Source: Arthrobacter sp. PAMC25564 (GTDB lineage: Bacteria > Actinomycetota > Actinomycetes > Actinomycetales > Micrococcaceae). Taken from it: a DNA stretch of 64,000 nucleotides. Numbering within the stretch: the first letter of the stretch is position 1; the number at the start of each line of letters is the position of its first letter. Both the position numbers and the translations under genes were made by a program. The stretch lies in assembly GCF_004798705.1 (NCBI RefSeq), contig NZ_CP039290.1, positions 806,001 to 870,000 on the forward strand, in the 5' to 3' direction. Positions 45,914-55,200 of this stretch are shown in pieces. Under the pieces are notes generated by a model, which was not told where the DNA came from, ran no database searches, and was given only the letters and a program-made list of their open reading frames with translations.

Positions 45914-47464
45914 CTATTTGCCGCCGGGCGACCCTGCCGTGGGCCGGTTGGCCACGAGCGGGTACGGTCCGGTGAAGCCGTCGCGGACCGCGGCCAGTTC
46001 CAGCACACGCTCGCGGCAGAGCCGCCAGCCGAGCATCAGCAGCGGGATGATGACCACAAGCGAGGCGACGGTCCACGTGCCAACCGGTGAGTTGAAGGCC
46101 ATCAGGACCAGCACCGCCAACAGGAAGGCCAGCGTGATCCAGCCGGTGACGGGCGCGCCGGGCATCCGGAAAGCCGGGCGCAACAGCTCGCCGCGTTTGG
46201 CCAGCCTGGCGAGCTGCATCTGGCACAGGACGATCATGCCCCACGTGCTGATGATGCCCAGGGATGCGACGTTCAGCACGATCTCGAACGCTTCAGCCGG
46301 AACCAGCGCGTTCAGCACCACGCCGAGAACCGCCACTGCCGCGGTGAGGGCGATACCGCCGTAGGGCACGCCCGCCTTGTTCATGCGTGCGGCGAATTTC
46401 GGGGCCGAGCCGGCGACGGACATGGAGCGCATGATGCGGCCGGTGGAGTACAGGCCGGCGTTCAGGGAGGACAGTGCCGCCGTGAGGACCACCAGGTTCA
46501 TGATGGCGTCCGCGCCCTCCACTCCGATGGAGCCGAAGAACGTGACGAACGGGCTTTCGCCGGCCTTGTACGAGGTATAGGGGAGCAGGAGGGAGAGCAG
46601 TACCAGGGAACCGACGTAGAACACCGCGATCCGGACAACCACTGTGTTGATGGCCTTGGGCATGATCTTTTCCGGGTTTTCGGTTTCGCCGGCGGCGGTG
46701 CCGATCAGTTCGATCGAGGCGTAGGCGAACACCACACCCTGCATCACCACGATCGCGGGCAGGAAGCCATTGGGGAACATGCCGCCGTTGTCAGCGATGA
46801 GGCTGAAGCCCACCTGCTGTCCATCCACCGGGGTGCCGAAGAGGACGAAGTAGATGCCGACCAGCAGGAAGGTCACGAGGGCCACCACCTTGATGAGTGC
46901 GAACCAGAACTCGAGTTCGCCGAACACCTTGACGGAGATCAGGTTCAGGCCGAGCACCAGGAGCAGTGCGGTCAGCGCCCAGGTCCACTGCGGCACGTCG
47001 GCGATGGGCGCCCAGTATTTCTTGAAGAAATTCATGTAAAGCGCGACGGCGGTGATGTCCACGATCGCGGTCATGGCCCAGTTCAGCCAGTACAGCCAGC
47101 CGGTGACGAATGCGGCTTTCTCGCCGAAGAATTCACGGGCGTAGGAGACGAAGGAACCTGATGAGGGCCGGTGCATCACCAGCTCGCCGAGGGCGCGGAG
47201 GATCATGAAGGCGAAGAATCCGCATACTGCGTAGCTGATGACCAGGGCCGGGCCGGCTGCGGCCAGGCGGCCGCCGGCGCCCATGAAGAGCCCGGTGCCG
47301 ATGGCGCCGCCGATCGCGATCATCTGGACCTGGCGGGGTTTGAGGCCCTTGTGGTAGCCCTCATCCTCGACATGGAGGGTGGCTTCGGAGGCATGGGCAT
47401 GCGCCGGAATGGTGTGGTCGGTAAGGGCCGGTTTCTGCATGGCGGCCGCTTGCTGCTGTGTCAT
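45914..47464 (-). CDS. ansP: Amino acid permease, L-asparagine type
   Basis: 516 residues, twelve hydrophobic segments. The N-terminal signature [20 protein letters not shown] then [20 protein letters not shown] is that of AAT-family permeases (AnsP, CycA, GabP, LysP). Position at the end of an operon with asparaginase and aspartase points to asparagine (or aspartate) uptake. AAAGGA lies before the ATG, 13 bp after aspA. Proton-coupled import into the cytoplasm. Confidence 0.85.
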   Translation of the reverse strand: MTQQQAAAMQKPALTDHTIPAHAHASEATLHVEDEGYHKGLKPRQVQMIAIGGAIGTGLFMGAGGRLAAAGPALVISYAVCGFFAFMILRALGELVMHRPSSGSFVSYAREFFGEKAAFVTGWLYWLNWAMTAIVDITAVALYMNFFKKYWAPIADVPQWTWALTALLLVLGLNLISVKVFGELEFWFALIKVVALVTFLLVGIYFVLFGTPVDGQQVGFSLIADNGGMFPNGFLPAIVVMQGVVFAYASIELIGTAAGETENPEKIMPKAINTVVVRIAVFYVGSLVLLSLLLPYTSYKAGESPFVTFFGSIGVEGADAIMNLVVLTAALSSLNAGLYSTGRIMRSMSVAGSAPKFAARMNKAGVPYGGIALTAAVAVLGVVLNALVPAEAFEIVLNVASLGIISTWGMIVLCQMQLARLAKRGELLRPAFRMPGAPVTGWITLAFLLAVLVLMAFNSPVGTWTVASLVVIIPLLMLGWRLCRERVLELAAVRDGFTGPYPLVANRPTAGSPGGK

Positions 47465-47477
47465 ACGAATCCTTTGT

Positions 47478-48905
47478 CTACTTGCTCAGGTTGGCCAGGC
47501 GCTGCGGGCTGAGGAGGTCTTCGAGCTGCTCGGCGGTGAGCAGCCCGTGTTCGAGCACGAGCTCCGCAACGCCCTTGCCGGTGGCGAGCGCTTCCTGCGC
47601 GATGGCCGTGGCCGTGGCGTAGCCAAGTCGGGGGTTCAGTGCGGTGACGAGGCCGATTGACTGTTCCACCGTGAGGCGGAGGTGCTCGGTGTTGGCGGTG
47701 ATGCCCCGGACGCAGCGGGCCGTCAGGGTGCGGCAGGCGGCTTCCAGGTGGGAGATGCTCTTGTGGAGGGAATGGACGATGATCGGTTCGAACGCGTTGA
47801 GCTGGAGCTGCCCGGCTTCGGCGGCCATGGTGATGGTGACGTCATTGCCGATGACCTCATAGGCCACCTGGCTCACCACCTCCGGGATCACCGGGTTGAT
47901 CTTGCCGGGCATGATGGAGGAGCCGGACTGCACGGCGGGCAGGTTGATTTCGCCGAAGCCGGCCCGCGGGCCGGAGGAGAGAAGCCGGAGGTCGTTGCAG
48001 ATCTTGGACAGCTTCACAGCCACGCGCTTGAGCACCCCGGAGAGGTGCACGAAGGCGCCCACGTCCTGGGTGGCCTCGATCAGGTCCGCAGCGGTGACCA
48101 GGGGCAGGCCGGTGATATCGGCCAGGTGCCGGCAGGCCGCCTCGGCATACCCGGCGGGAGCGTTCAGCCCGGTGCCGATCGCCGTGGCACCCAGGTTGAT
48201 CTCGTGGATGAGCAGGTCCGCCTCGGCCAGCCGCAGCCGGTCCTCGCCGATGGTCACGGCGTAGCTGCCGAACTCCTGGCCCAGGGTCATGGGCACGGCG
48301 TCCTGCAGTTGCGTGCGTCCCATCTTCACCACGGTGCGGAACTCCACGGCCTTGGCGGCGAAGGCCTCCTCCAGTTCGGTGAGGGCCTCCAACAGTTCCC
48401 GGGCGGCGAAGATGGTGCCCAGCTTCACCGCCGTCGGGTAGACGTCGTTGGTGGACTGGCTGAGGTTTACGTGGTCGTTCGGGTGCAGCCGTGCGTAGTC
48501 GCCCTTCGGGCGGCCCAGGATTTCCAGGGCCCGGTTGGCGATGACCTCGTTCGCGTTCATGTTCGAGGACGTCCCGGCGCCGCCTTGGATGACGTCCACC
48601 ACGAACTGCTCGCTGAGCTTGCCGCTCAGCACATCCATGCAGGCGTCCTCGATCGCCTGGGCGCGCTCGGCGTCCAGGAGCCCGAGCTCGCGGTTGGTGC
48701 GGGCTGCCGCCATCTTGACGGCGGCCAGCCCGCGGACCAGGTACATGTTGGAGGACAGCGGCTGACCGGTGATGGGGAAGTTTTCCACGGCGCGGAGTGT
48801 GTGGACACCCCAGTACGCGTCGGCGGGCACATCGCGGTCCCCGAGCAGATCGTGCTCGGAGCGAAAATCCATGCGGGTAGTGATGCTGGCAGCGGCGGCA
48901 GTCAT
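47478..48905 (-). CDS. aspA: Aspartate ammonia-lyase (aspartase)
   Basis: 475 residues. It splits aspartate into fumarate and ammonia. Signature [20 protein letters not shown] (about 320-339, with the catalytic serine loop), [17 protein letters not shown] and [17 protein letters not shown] are clear; fumarase C shares them, but the gene context is asparagine catabolism and [20 protein letters not shown] is the aspartase N-terminus. ATG 48905 with GAGG nearby is preferred over an ATG four codons earlier, which overlaps the asparaginase stop. Confidence 0.92.
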   Translation of the reverse strand: MTAAAASITTRMDFRSEHDLLGDRDVPADAYWGVHTLRAVENFPITGQPLSSNMYLVRGLAAVKMAAARTNRELGLLDAERAQAIEDACMDVLSGKLSEQFVVDVIQGGAGTSSNMNANEVIANRALEILGRPKGDYARLHPNDHVNLSQSTNDVYPTAVKLGTIFAARELLEALTELEEAFAAKAVEFRTVVKMGRTQLQDAVPMTLGQEFGSYAVTIGEDRLRLAEADLLIHEINLGATAIGTGLNAPAGYAEAACRHLADITGLPLVTAADLIEATQDVGAFVHLSGVLKRVAVKLSKICNDLRLLSSGPRAGFGEINLPAVQSGSSIMPGKINPVIPEVVSQVAYEVIGNDVTITMAAEAGQLQLNAFEPIIVHSLHKSISHLEAACRTLTARCVRGITANTEHLRLTVEQSIGLVTALNPRLGYATATAIAQEALATGKGVAELVLEHGLLTAEQLEDLLSPQRLANLSK

Positions 48906-48913
48906 GGGTGTCC

Positions 48914-49969
48914 TCAATGGGATTCGGGTGTGGTGGTAGTGAGAAAATCGGTGGGCTGAAGTTGCCCCACGGGGCGGCCACCGGCCAGGACGGTCTGGGC
49001 GGCGATTCGTGCGAGCGGCGCGGTGTCGACGTCGAGCGCCTCAAGTGCACGGATGGTGACGGGCATGCGGGCGCGGTCGCCGCCGTCGGAAATCTTCAGC
49101 GCGACGGCGCGCCCGTCCGGCAGTCCGACCAGCTGCACGCCTTCGAAGCCGTCCTTGGCCAGCAGACCGGGCACCAGGCGCATCAGTTCGGTAACGTCCC
49201 GCCCTTCTCCGGCCACCATCTCCGGATACTGGCGCATCGCTTGCGCGACGGCGGCCTCCGGGCTTTCGGCTGTGGCGTCGCCGCCGCTCGTTTGGGCAGC
49301 AGCCAGGCGTCCGAAGGCGCGGGCCATGCCGCGAAGCGTCAGGGCGAAGAGCGGGGTGCCGCAGCCGTCGGTGGTGATGCGGGACGGGTCCTCGCCGGTG
49401 AGTTCGCGGACGGTCCCGGCCACGAGCTGCTGCAGGGGGTGTGCTGGGTCGAGGTATCCCCGCACCGGCCAGCCGTTGATGACGCACGTGGCGGCCATGG
49501 AGGCGTGCTTTCCCGAGCAGTTCTGGGTCAGTTGCGTGGGCACGCCGCCGCCCCGCAGCCATTCCTCGCGCTCGCTGGGGCCGTAGGGGAGATCGGTGCT
49601 GTTTTGGAGGTCTGCTGCCGTGAGGCCGTGGATCTGAAGGATCCGGGCGGCGCCGTCGCGGTGCATGGCCGCGCCGGAATGGCTGGCAGCGGTGAGAGCC
49701 AGGAGGTCCGCAGGCAGGTCCAGCCCCGCCCGGACCATGGCCACGGCCTGCAGCGGCTTGAGCGCGGAGCGCGGGTAGAAGGGCGCCAGGGGGTCGCCGG
49801 CGGAGAGCAGGGTGCGGGTGCCCGATGCTTCCCCCGCGGTGGCGATCAGTGAACCGTAATGGATGCTTTCAACGAGTCCGCCGCGGGTCTGGGCGGCCAG
49901 GGGAACGTGCCGCGGGAGGCGGCCGAGCTCCCGGTTGGGGGCGTTTTCGGCTAAGGCAGGGAGGGACAT
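48914..49969 (-). CDS. L-asparaginase, Rhizobium-type (family II)
   Basis: 351 residues. The family is unrelated to bacterial type I/II asparaginases. Recognised segments: RGGLVESIHYGSLI, FYPRSALKPLQAVAMV, LLALTAASHSGAAMH (catalytic serine/lysine area) and LTQNCSGKHASMAATCVING. It deamidates asparagine to aspartate, which the adjacent aspartase uses. Its stop is eight bases before aspA. Cytoplasmic; no signal peptide. Confidence 0.88.
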   Translation of the reverse strand: MSLPALAENAPNRELGRLPRHVPLAAQTRGGLVESIHYGSLIATAGEASGTRTLLSAGDPLAPFYPRSALKPLQAVAMVRAGLDLPADLLALTAASHSGAAMHRDGAARILQIHGLTAADLQNSTDLPYGPSEREEWLRGGGVPTQLTQNCSGKHASMAATCVINGWPVRGYLDPAHPLQQLVAGTVRELTGEDPSRITTDGCGTPLFALTLRGMARAFGRLAAAQTSGGDATAESPEAAVAQAMRQYPEMVAGEGRDVTELMRLVPGLLAKDGFEGVQLVGLPDGRAVALKISDGGDRARMPVTIRALEALDVDTAPLARIAAQTVLAGGRPVGQLQPTDFLTTTTPESH

Positions 49970-50016
49970 GGAATCCTTGTGGTGGTGACTGGGCGCTGGC
50001 GGTGATCGGGCGCTGG

Positions 50017-50733
50017 TTACTCGCTGAGGATGGAATCGAGGGCCACGCCCACGGCATGGAGGTGCTCGCTCATGGCGGCGCGGGCGTCGGCGGCATTGCC
50101 CGCTTCGATGGCCTGCAGGATGCGCTGGTGTTCGTGGTCCGACGCGAGCTGGCGGTCGGTCACCAGGTTCAGCGTTTCGGACTGGTGCGCCAGGGCATCG
50201 CGGATGTCCGCCACGACGCTTTCGAATACCTTGTTGCCGCTGGCCCGGGCGATCGCTGCGTGGAAGCTGGAATCGAGGGTGACCCAGGCTTCCGGATCGG
50301 ACTCCACCGCCATGGAGGCCACCATGCTTCGCAGGGTGTCCAGGTCCTCGGCGGATCGGCGTTCGGCTGCCAGGCCTGCGGCAGGGATTTCGATGTGCGG
50401 GCGCGCCTCGGTGAGGTCCCGGGCAGAGAACTGGCCGAGCACAAGGTCATTGGCCACTTGGTTGGCGACGACGAACGTCCCCTTGCCCGTCCTCGTGACT
50501 GTCAGGCCCAGCGCGTTGCAGGACCGCAGCGCCTCACGGACCACGGAGCGGCTGACGCCGTACTGCTGTGCAAGCGCGGCCTCGGAGCTGAGCTTGGCGC
50601 TAACGGCTACCCTGCCGCTTTCGATGTCGCCGCGAATGGCGTTGAAAACGGCCTCGGCGGCGCTGAGGCGGGCAAGCGGAGTGATGGTTCCTTCGCTTTG
50701 ATATCCGGCTGTCCGGCTGTCTGACAGGTTCAC
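50017..50733 (-). CDS. GntR family regulator (FadR subfamily)
   Basis: 238 residues. N-terminal winged helix: KLSSEAALAQQYGVSRSVVR then EALRSCNALGLTVTRTGKGT (about 46-85); C-terminal all-helical FCD domain with the metal-site histidines (DSSFHAAIARASGN, HEHQRILQAI). First gene of the asparaginase-aspartase-permease operon, so it most likely represses it until asparagine or aspartate is present. GTG start; CATATT lies six bases upstream, and TTGACA 18 bases before that. Confidence 0.9.
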   Translation of the reverse strand: MNLSDSRTAGYQSEGTITPLARLSAAEAVFNAIRGDIESGRVAVSAKLSSEAALAQQYGVSRSVVREALRSCNALGLTVTRTGKGTFVVANQVANDLVLGQFSARDLTEARPHIEIPAAGLAAERRSAEDLDTLRSMVASMAVESDPEAWVTLDSSFHAAIARASGNKVFESVVADIRDALAHQSETLNLVTDRQLASDHEHQRILQAIEAGNAADARAAMSEHLHAVGVALDSILSE

Positions 50734-50739
50734 GCAACT

Positions 50740-50773
50740 AATATGGCATGGATCACACTATGGTGTCAACACC
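50740..50773 (-). promoter_or_regulatory. Promoter and operator of the asparagine operon
   Basis: On the minus strand, TTGACA (50769-50764) and CATATT (50745-50740) are spaced 18 bp, and the GTG start follows six bases later. GGTGT-CA-ACACC (50762-50773) is a 5-2-5 palindrome covering the -35 box, a good site for the GntR protein. Confidence 0.5.
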
Positions 50774-50826
50774 TTTATTGATTCAGGCCAGTCAGGCAGG
50801 GGGTTGATGTATGAAAGAATCTGCGT

Positions 50827-50840
50827 ATAGATGCATATAT
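50827..50840. promoter_or_regulatory. ArsR-type operator before the metal-efflux remnant
   Basis: ATAGATGCATATAT, 12 of 14 bases symmetric around ATGCAT, in an AT-rich stretch 10 bp before the ArsR-like coding remnant. The sequence and position are those of metal-sensing ArsR/SmtB sites. Confidence 0.5.
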
Positions 50841-50850
50841 GTAAATTGGT

Positions 50851-51608
50851 TTGGACAGCCCGCACGTGGAACTGGCCGTTGAGGTGTTCGCCATGCTGCC
50901 TGACGCCACCCGGGTCAGGCTGATACGGGCGTTGGGGGAGGGCGAGATGCCGGTCAACGCCTGGCCGAGAGGGTCGGGAAGCCGGCTACTGTGGCGATGA
51001 TCGCGCTTTCGGCGATCGTGGCCGCCGTCGAATCCATCCGCCGCCTGTTCGAACCCCAACCGGTCCAGAACCTCGGCTGGGTGTTTGCGGCCGGGCTGCT
51101 CGGTTTTGCCGGGAACGAGCTTGTGGCGGTCTACCGGATCCGCGTCGGCCGCCGGATCGGCTCCCCGGCGCTCGTGGCCGACGGCGTCCATGCCCGGACG
51201 GACGGTTTCACCTCCCTGGCGGTGGTGGCCGGGGTCGTCGGCGTCTGGCTGGGTTTCCCGCTCGCGGATCCTATTGTGGGCCTGCTGATCTCCGCCGCCA
51301 TCGTGGTCCTGCTGTGGGGCGCCATGCGCGACGTCGGGCGCCGGTTGATGGACGGCGTCGATCCTGAGCTGAGCGACAGGCTCGCCGCCGTCGTCCGGGA
51401 ACACTCGCTGGGCGGGGGAAGCTCGCGGCTGCGCTGGTCCGGGCACCGGCTCCACGCCGAGATCACCGTCCCCATCGCCCCTGACTCCCGGCTGGCGGAG
51501 CTTGCCTCGCTGGCCCCCAAGCTGGAGGAGGGCGCGAGGGCCGCGCTTCCGCACCTCGACTCGGTGACGGTGGTGCCCGCCGTGACGCGTCCCCCTCAGC
51601 CCATCTGA
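50851..51608 (+). pseudogene. Collapsed ArsR regulator-CDF metal transporter operon
   Basis: Frame 1 (50851-51000) reads HVELAVEVFAMLPDATRVRL then EGEMPVNA, the N-terminal half of an ArsR/SmtB metal sensor. At about 50960 a one-base shift joins it to another frame (50961-51608) that reads a cation diffusion facilitator from its third membrane helix on: GNELVAVYRIRVGRRIGSPA, LVADGVHARTDGFTSLAVV (metal-site HxxxD helix) and LADPIVGLLISAAIVVLL. The ArsR recognition helix and the first two to three CDF helices are missing, as if a deletion fused two adjacent genes. A start at 50991 could still express the truncated transporter. Confidence 0.75.
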
Positions 51609-51618
51609 CACGTACTTA

Positions 51619-51646
51619 GGGCCGTTTTCAGGGTTCAAAACGGCCC
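51619..51646. terminator. Bidirectional terminator hairpin
   Basis: GGGCCGTTTT (51619-51628) and AAAACGGCCC (51637-51646) are perfect 10-bp arms with an eight-base loop, between the convergent CDF remnant and lactate dehydrogenase genes. The A/T ends of the arms give a T-run in both directions. Confidence 0.75.
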
Positions 51647-51665
51647 CAGCTGCGAGTCAGCCGGT

Positions 51666-52622
51666 TCAGATCCCCAGCGTCGCCAGGCTCTGCCGGAGCG
51701 TTTCCGCCGAGTGGTGCAGGGACACGATCTCGCCGTCGTCCATGGGCGTTTCCAGAACCAGACGGACTCCGCCGTGCCCCACGATGCTCGGCAGGGACAG
51801 GGCCACTCCTGAAATCCCGTACTGGCCGCTGAGAACGGTGGAGACCGGAAGGACCGCGTTCTCGGAGCGCAGCAGCGCCTCCGCAATGCGCGCGCCGGAC
51901 AGGCCGATCGCATAGTTGGTGGCGCCCTTGCCGGCGATGACCTTGTAGGCAGCCTGCGTCACTTCCAAGGCGGTCTCGGCAAGGGACTCGGGGGTGAAGA
52001 TGCGCTGGCCCTCCACTTTCCAGTCACGGATCGGGACCGTGCCGATCGTGGCGCCGGACCAGATGGGAAACTCCGTGTCACCGTGCTCGCCCACCATGCT
52101 GGCGTGGACGCTGGTGAGCGAGACGCCGGCCCGCCGAGCCAGGAGCCAGCGCAGCCGGGAGGTATCCAGCACGGTGCCGGAGGAGAAGATGCGGGAGGCC
52201 GGCAGCCCGGAGATCTTCTGGGCCGCGACGGTCAGCACGTCGCAGGGGTTGGTGACCAGCACATAGACGGCGTCCGGGGCATGGGTGAGCAGCCGCGGCA
52301 TAAGCTGTTCGAGGATGCGGACGTTCGTGCCGGCCAGGTCCAGGCGTGTCTGGCCCGGCGCCTGTTTCGCGCCGGCCGTGATGACGACGACGTCGGCGCC
52401 GTCCGTCGCGGCGATGTCCCCGCCACCGGTGACCGTCGCCGCAGCCGCGGCGAACTGGGTCCCGTGGGCGAGGTCCAGCACCTCGGCATCGGCCTTGGTG
52501 GCGTTCACGTCGTACAGGGCGACGTGGCTGGCCGAGCCGCGGATCAGGGCGGCGTAGGCGAGGGAGGTGCCGACGCTGCCGGCGCCGACGATCGCCAGCT
52601 TCGATCCGGAATTCTCGGACAT
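51666..52622 (-). CDS. ldh: L-lactate dehydrogenase
   Basis: 318 residues. NAD-binding [19 protein letters not shown] at the N-terminus; [12 protein letters not shown] (substrate arginine), [20 protein letters not shown] with the catalytic histidine in GEHGD (about 177-181). It interconverts pyruvate and lactate with NAD. The arginine pattern (usually DTARFR/RLR) and length favour lactate over malate dehydrogenase. Followed on the same strand, 17 bp upstream, by an SDR gene. Confidence 0.93.
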   Translation of the reverse strand: MSENSGSKLAIVGAGSVGTSLAYAALIRGSASHVALYDVNATKADAEVLDLAHGTQFAAAAATVTGGGDIAATDGADVVVITAGAKQAPGQTRLDLAGTNVRILEQLMPRLLTHAPDAVYVLVTNPCDVLTVAAQKISGLPASRIFSSGTVLDTSRLRWLLARRAGVSLTSVHASMVGEHGDTEFPIWSGATIGTVPIRDWKVEGQRIFTPESLAETALEVTQAAYKVIAGKGATNYAIGLSGARIAEALLRSENAVLPVSTVLSGQYGISGVALSLPSIVGHGGVRLVLETPMDDGEIVSLHHSAETLRQSLATLGI

Positions 52623-52638
52623 GGGTTTCCTCTTCCCT

Positions 52639-53397
52639 TCAGTCTCGCGGCAGAACGGCAGAATCCGGCGTTACGGTGCCCGCGGTTTCCCCGCCGTCGA
52701 TGACGAATTCGGCGCCCGTAACAAAACTGGACTCGTCCCCGGCCAGATACACCACGAGGTCTGCAACGTCTCCCGGCTGGCCGATCCGGTGCAACGGGAC
52801 ATGCCCGGTGTCAAATGTCATGCCATCCGTCATGGGTGTCTGGATGACCCCCGGGTGCACGGAGTTGACCCGGATTCCGGAACCACCCAGGTCCAGGGCC
52901 GCGCTCTTGGTCAGGCCGCGGACCCCGAACTTTGACGCCGTATACCCGGAGAGCTGTTCGTATCCGCGCAGCCCCGCGATCGAGGAGATGTTGATGATGG
53001 ATGCGGCGCCTGCCCGGGCCAGCGCGGGCGCGGCGGCCTTGATGCCGTTGAAGACGCCCGTGAGGTTCACATCGAGGATCCGGGACCACTGCTCGTAGGC
53101 GTACTCGTCGATCCGGCCGAAGTTCACGATGCCGGCATTGTTGACCAGGATGCTGAGGCGACCGAATGCGGTCACGGCCTCGTTCACCGCCTGCTCCCAG
53201 TCGGCAGGTTTCGTCACGTCCAGATGCACGTAGCGGACGCCGTCGCCGAGCTGTGACGCCAGCTTCCCGCCGTCCTCGTCCAGGACATCCCCGACGACGA
53301 CTTTCGCGCCTTCGCTGAGCATGCGTCCGGCGATGGCGGCTCCGATGCCACGGGCACCGCCGCTGATGAGGCCTACTTTGCCATCCAACCGTCCCAT
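52639..53397 (-). CDS. Short-chain dehydrogenase/reductase
   Basis: 252 residues from ATG 53397 with AAGGA upstream. Classical SDR: cofactor motif [14 protein letters not shown] (about 13-26), NNAG (about 88-91), catalytic serine in INISSIAG, and YTASK with the tyrosine and lysine (about 152-156). The acidic residue after the first beta-strand (GDVLDEDGG) favours NAD over NADP. Relatives are 3-alpha/20-beta-hydroxysteroid and cyclopentanol dehydrogenases; the substrate is unknown. Confidence 0.92.
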   Translation of the reverse strand: MGRLDGKVGLISGGARGIGAAIAGRMLSEGAKVVVGDVLDEDGGKLASQLGDGVRYVHLDVTKPADWEQAVNEAVTAFGRLSILVNNAGIVNFGRIDEYAYEQWSRILDVNLTGVFNGIKAAAPALARAGAASIINISSIAGLRGYEQLSGYTASKFGVRGLTKSAALDLGGSGIRVNSVHPGVIQTPMTDGMTFDTGHVPLHRIGQPGDVADLVVYLAGDESSFVTGAEFVIDGGETAGTVTPDSAVLPRD

Positions 53398-53528
53398 GGC
53401 TTTGTCCTTCCGATCCGGAGCAGTCCGCGACGGGGCATCCGTTTTGGAAGCGGGCTCTCCCTCAAGCATCCTCATGCGGAACGCGGGTGTGGAGGGCCGT
53501 TGGACCCTATGTGGATATCTCCCGCTCG

Positions 53529-53546
53529 CCGGTACGAACGTACCGG
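53529..53546. promoter_or_regulatory. HipB operator candidate 1
   Basis: CCGGTACG-AA-CGTACCGG, a perfect 8-2-8 palindrome about 100 bp before hipB. Its core GGxACG-nn-CGTxCC is repeated 70 bp downstream at 53601. Confidence 0.6.
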
Positions 53547-53600
53547 AATGGCCCTATGCGCAGCCGGTGTCGGGGTCTAGACTGGATTTCCAGGAAGAAC

Positions 53601-53614
53601 GGCACGTTCGTGCC
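53601..53614. promoter_or_regulatory. HipB operator candidate 2
   Basis: GGCACG-TT-CGTGCC, a perfect 6-2-6 palindrome, 31 bp before hipB. Centre-to-centre distance from operator 1 is 70 bp. A -10-like TAGACT (53578-53583) lies between the two. Confidence 0.6.
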
Positions 53615-53644
53615 TACTTTGTTGAGCAGCGAGAAGGGGGGATC

Positions 53645-53947
53645 ATGACGGCGGAATCATTCCCGGACCGGCTGGCGGCCGAGGTCCGCGCGCGCCGCGG
53701 GAGGCTGCGGCTGAGCCAGCGGGACCTCGCCGAACTCGCCGGGGTGTCCGAGCGCTTCGTGAGGTTTGTCGAGCAGGGCAAGCGCAGCGTCCAGCTTGAC
53801 TCGCTGCTGGCGCTCCTGGACACGCTCGGGCTCGAACTGCGGCTGGGAACCCGGACCAGTTCCGCCGCCCGGGCGCTTGAAGGCGCGGCGCCCGACGGCG
53901 GGCATCCCGCCGTCGAACTCCAAAAACCCGAAGCGCCCCGGCCATGA
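53645..53947 (+). CDS. hipB: HipB-like antitoxin, XRE helix-turn-helix
   Basis: 100 residues. HTH_3 domain: LAAEVRARRGRLRLSQRDLA then ELAGVSERFVRFVEQGKRSV (about 10-50) and LDSLLALLDTLGLELRLGTR. It should bind HipA and the two upstream palindromes to repress the operon. ATG 53645 follows GGGGGG; an open frame upstream lacks HTH similarity. C-terminal 30 residues are disordered. Overlaps hipA by four bases (ATGA). Confidence 0.9.
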   Translation: MTAESFPDRLAAEVRARRGRLRLSQRDLAELAGVSERFVRFVEQGKRSVQLDSLLALLDTLGLELRLGTRTSSAARALEGAAPDGGHPAVELQKPEAPRP

Positions 53948-55185
53948 CGCGCCGGGTAGCGGACGTCTACAAAGCCGGCGTGCTGGCGGCGCGGCTGGAG
54001 CGGCACGGCGGCGGCACGAGGTTCAGCTACCTGCCGGCGTATCTCGCGGCGGGCGGGCGGGCCGTCGCGAGTTCCCTGCCGCTGACCGCGGAGCCGGTGT
54101 TCTCCGCGGCAGGCGCCGCGCCGCCCTATTTCACCGGGCTGCTGCCGGAGGGGCGGCGGCTGAACGCGCTGCGCCGTTCGGTGAAGACCAGCGTCGATGA
54201 CGAGCTCTCGCTGCTGATCGCGGCCGGCGCCAATCCCGTGGGTGACGTGCAGATCGTGGGCCACGGCGAGAAGCTGGATCCGGACGAGCATGCCGTGCAG
54301 CTGGATCCCAAGAGGCCCGTGGATTTCGACGCGCTGCTGGGGGATTCGGGCCTGATCGACCCGGTGGCGCTCGCCGGGGTGCAGGACAAACTCTCCGCCG
54401 GGATGATCTCGATGCCGGTGGCGCGGGCAGGCCGGCGGTTCATCCTCAAGCTCAATGCCCCGGAGTTCCCGCACGTGGTGGAGAACGAGTTCGTCATGTT
54501 CCGCTATGCGGCGAAGTTGCGGATTCCGCTGAGCCGGGTGCAGCTGATCCGCGACGTTGCGGGCCGGACAGGGTTGCTGGTGGAGCGCTTCGACCGTATT
54601 CCTGCTAGGGAATATACGGCGGGCGGGGCGCCGGATGCGGTGCTGCGGCTCGCCGTCGAGGACGGGGCGCAGGTGCTGGGGCTTTACCCGGCGGACAAGT
54701 ACAACGTGGGGTACGGGCAGCTGTGCCGGGCGCTGGCGGCATATTGCGCGGCGCCGCTGCCGGCGCTGCGGAACCTGGCTATCCAGGCGGTGTTTGCGTG
54801 GCTGAGCGGCAACGGGGACCTGCATGCGAAGAACGTGTCCATGGTACAGCAGCCGTCGGGGGAGTGGTCCATTGCCCCGGTGTACGACATCCCCTCCACC
54901 GTGGTCTACGGGGACAAGACGCTGGCGCTCACGCTGGACGGCAAACGGACCGGGATCTCGCGGAGGCATTTCCTCGGCTGGGCCACAGGGCTGGGGCTGA
55001 CGGAACGCGCCGCGCTCCAGGTGCTTGAGCTGGGGCTGAAGGCGTCAGGCCTGCTGCTGGCGGATCTGGAGGCGGGCACCGCGTTCGCGTCAACCAACGA
55101 CGACGGCGGCTCGCCCTTCGCGGCGATGGTCACCAGGGCGTGGCTCAAGGAGCTCAGGCACCGGCGGAGGCTGCTCGAGGGCTGA
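53944..55185 (+). CDS. hipA: HipA-family serine/threonine kinase toxin
   Basis: 413 residues. N-terminal HipA_N domain (about 10-100) then the kinase-like domain: AGVQDKLSAGMIS (activation-loop region), FILKLNAPEFPHVVENEFVM (ATP-site lysine and glutamate), GNGDLHAKNVSM (catalytic loop with D and N, about 297-308) and APVYDIPST (metal-binding DxD equivalent). HipA kinases phosphorylate tRNA synthetases and stop growth; the target here is not known. The shorter N-terminal lobe is common in actinobacterial members. Coupled to hipB. Confidence 0.92.
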   Translation: MTRRVADVYKAGVLAARLERHGGGTRFSYLPAYLAAGGRAVASSLPLTAEPVFSAAGAAPPYFTGLLPEGRRLNALRRSVKTSVDDELSLLIAAGANPVGDVQIVGHGEKLDPDEHAVQLDPKRPVDFDALLGDSGLIDPVALAGVQDKLSAGMISMPVARAGRRFILKLNAPEFPHVVENEFVMFRYAAKLRIPLSRVQLIRDVAGRTGLLVERFDRIPAREYTAGGAPDAVLRLAVEDGAQVLGLYPADKYNVGYGQLCRALAAYCAAPLPALRNLAIQAVFAWLSGNGDLHAKNVSMVQQPSGEWSIAPVYDIPSTVVYGDKTLALTLDGKRTGISRRHFLGWATGLGLTERAALQVLELGLKASGLLLADLEAGTAFASTNDDGGSPFAAMVTRAWLKELRHRRRLLEG

Positions 55186-55200
55186 GCCGGGGGTGGTGGA

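Noticed and set aside
53567..53582. GGTCTAGACT before hipB as a second dre site
   Set aside because: Only 10 of 16 positions match the dre palindrome and it is not symmetric; TAGACT more likely serves as a -10 box.
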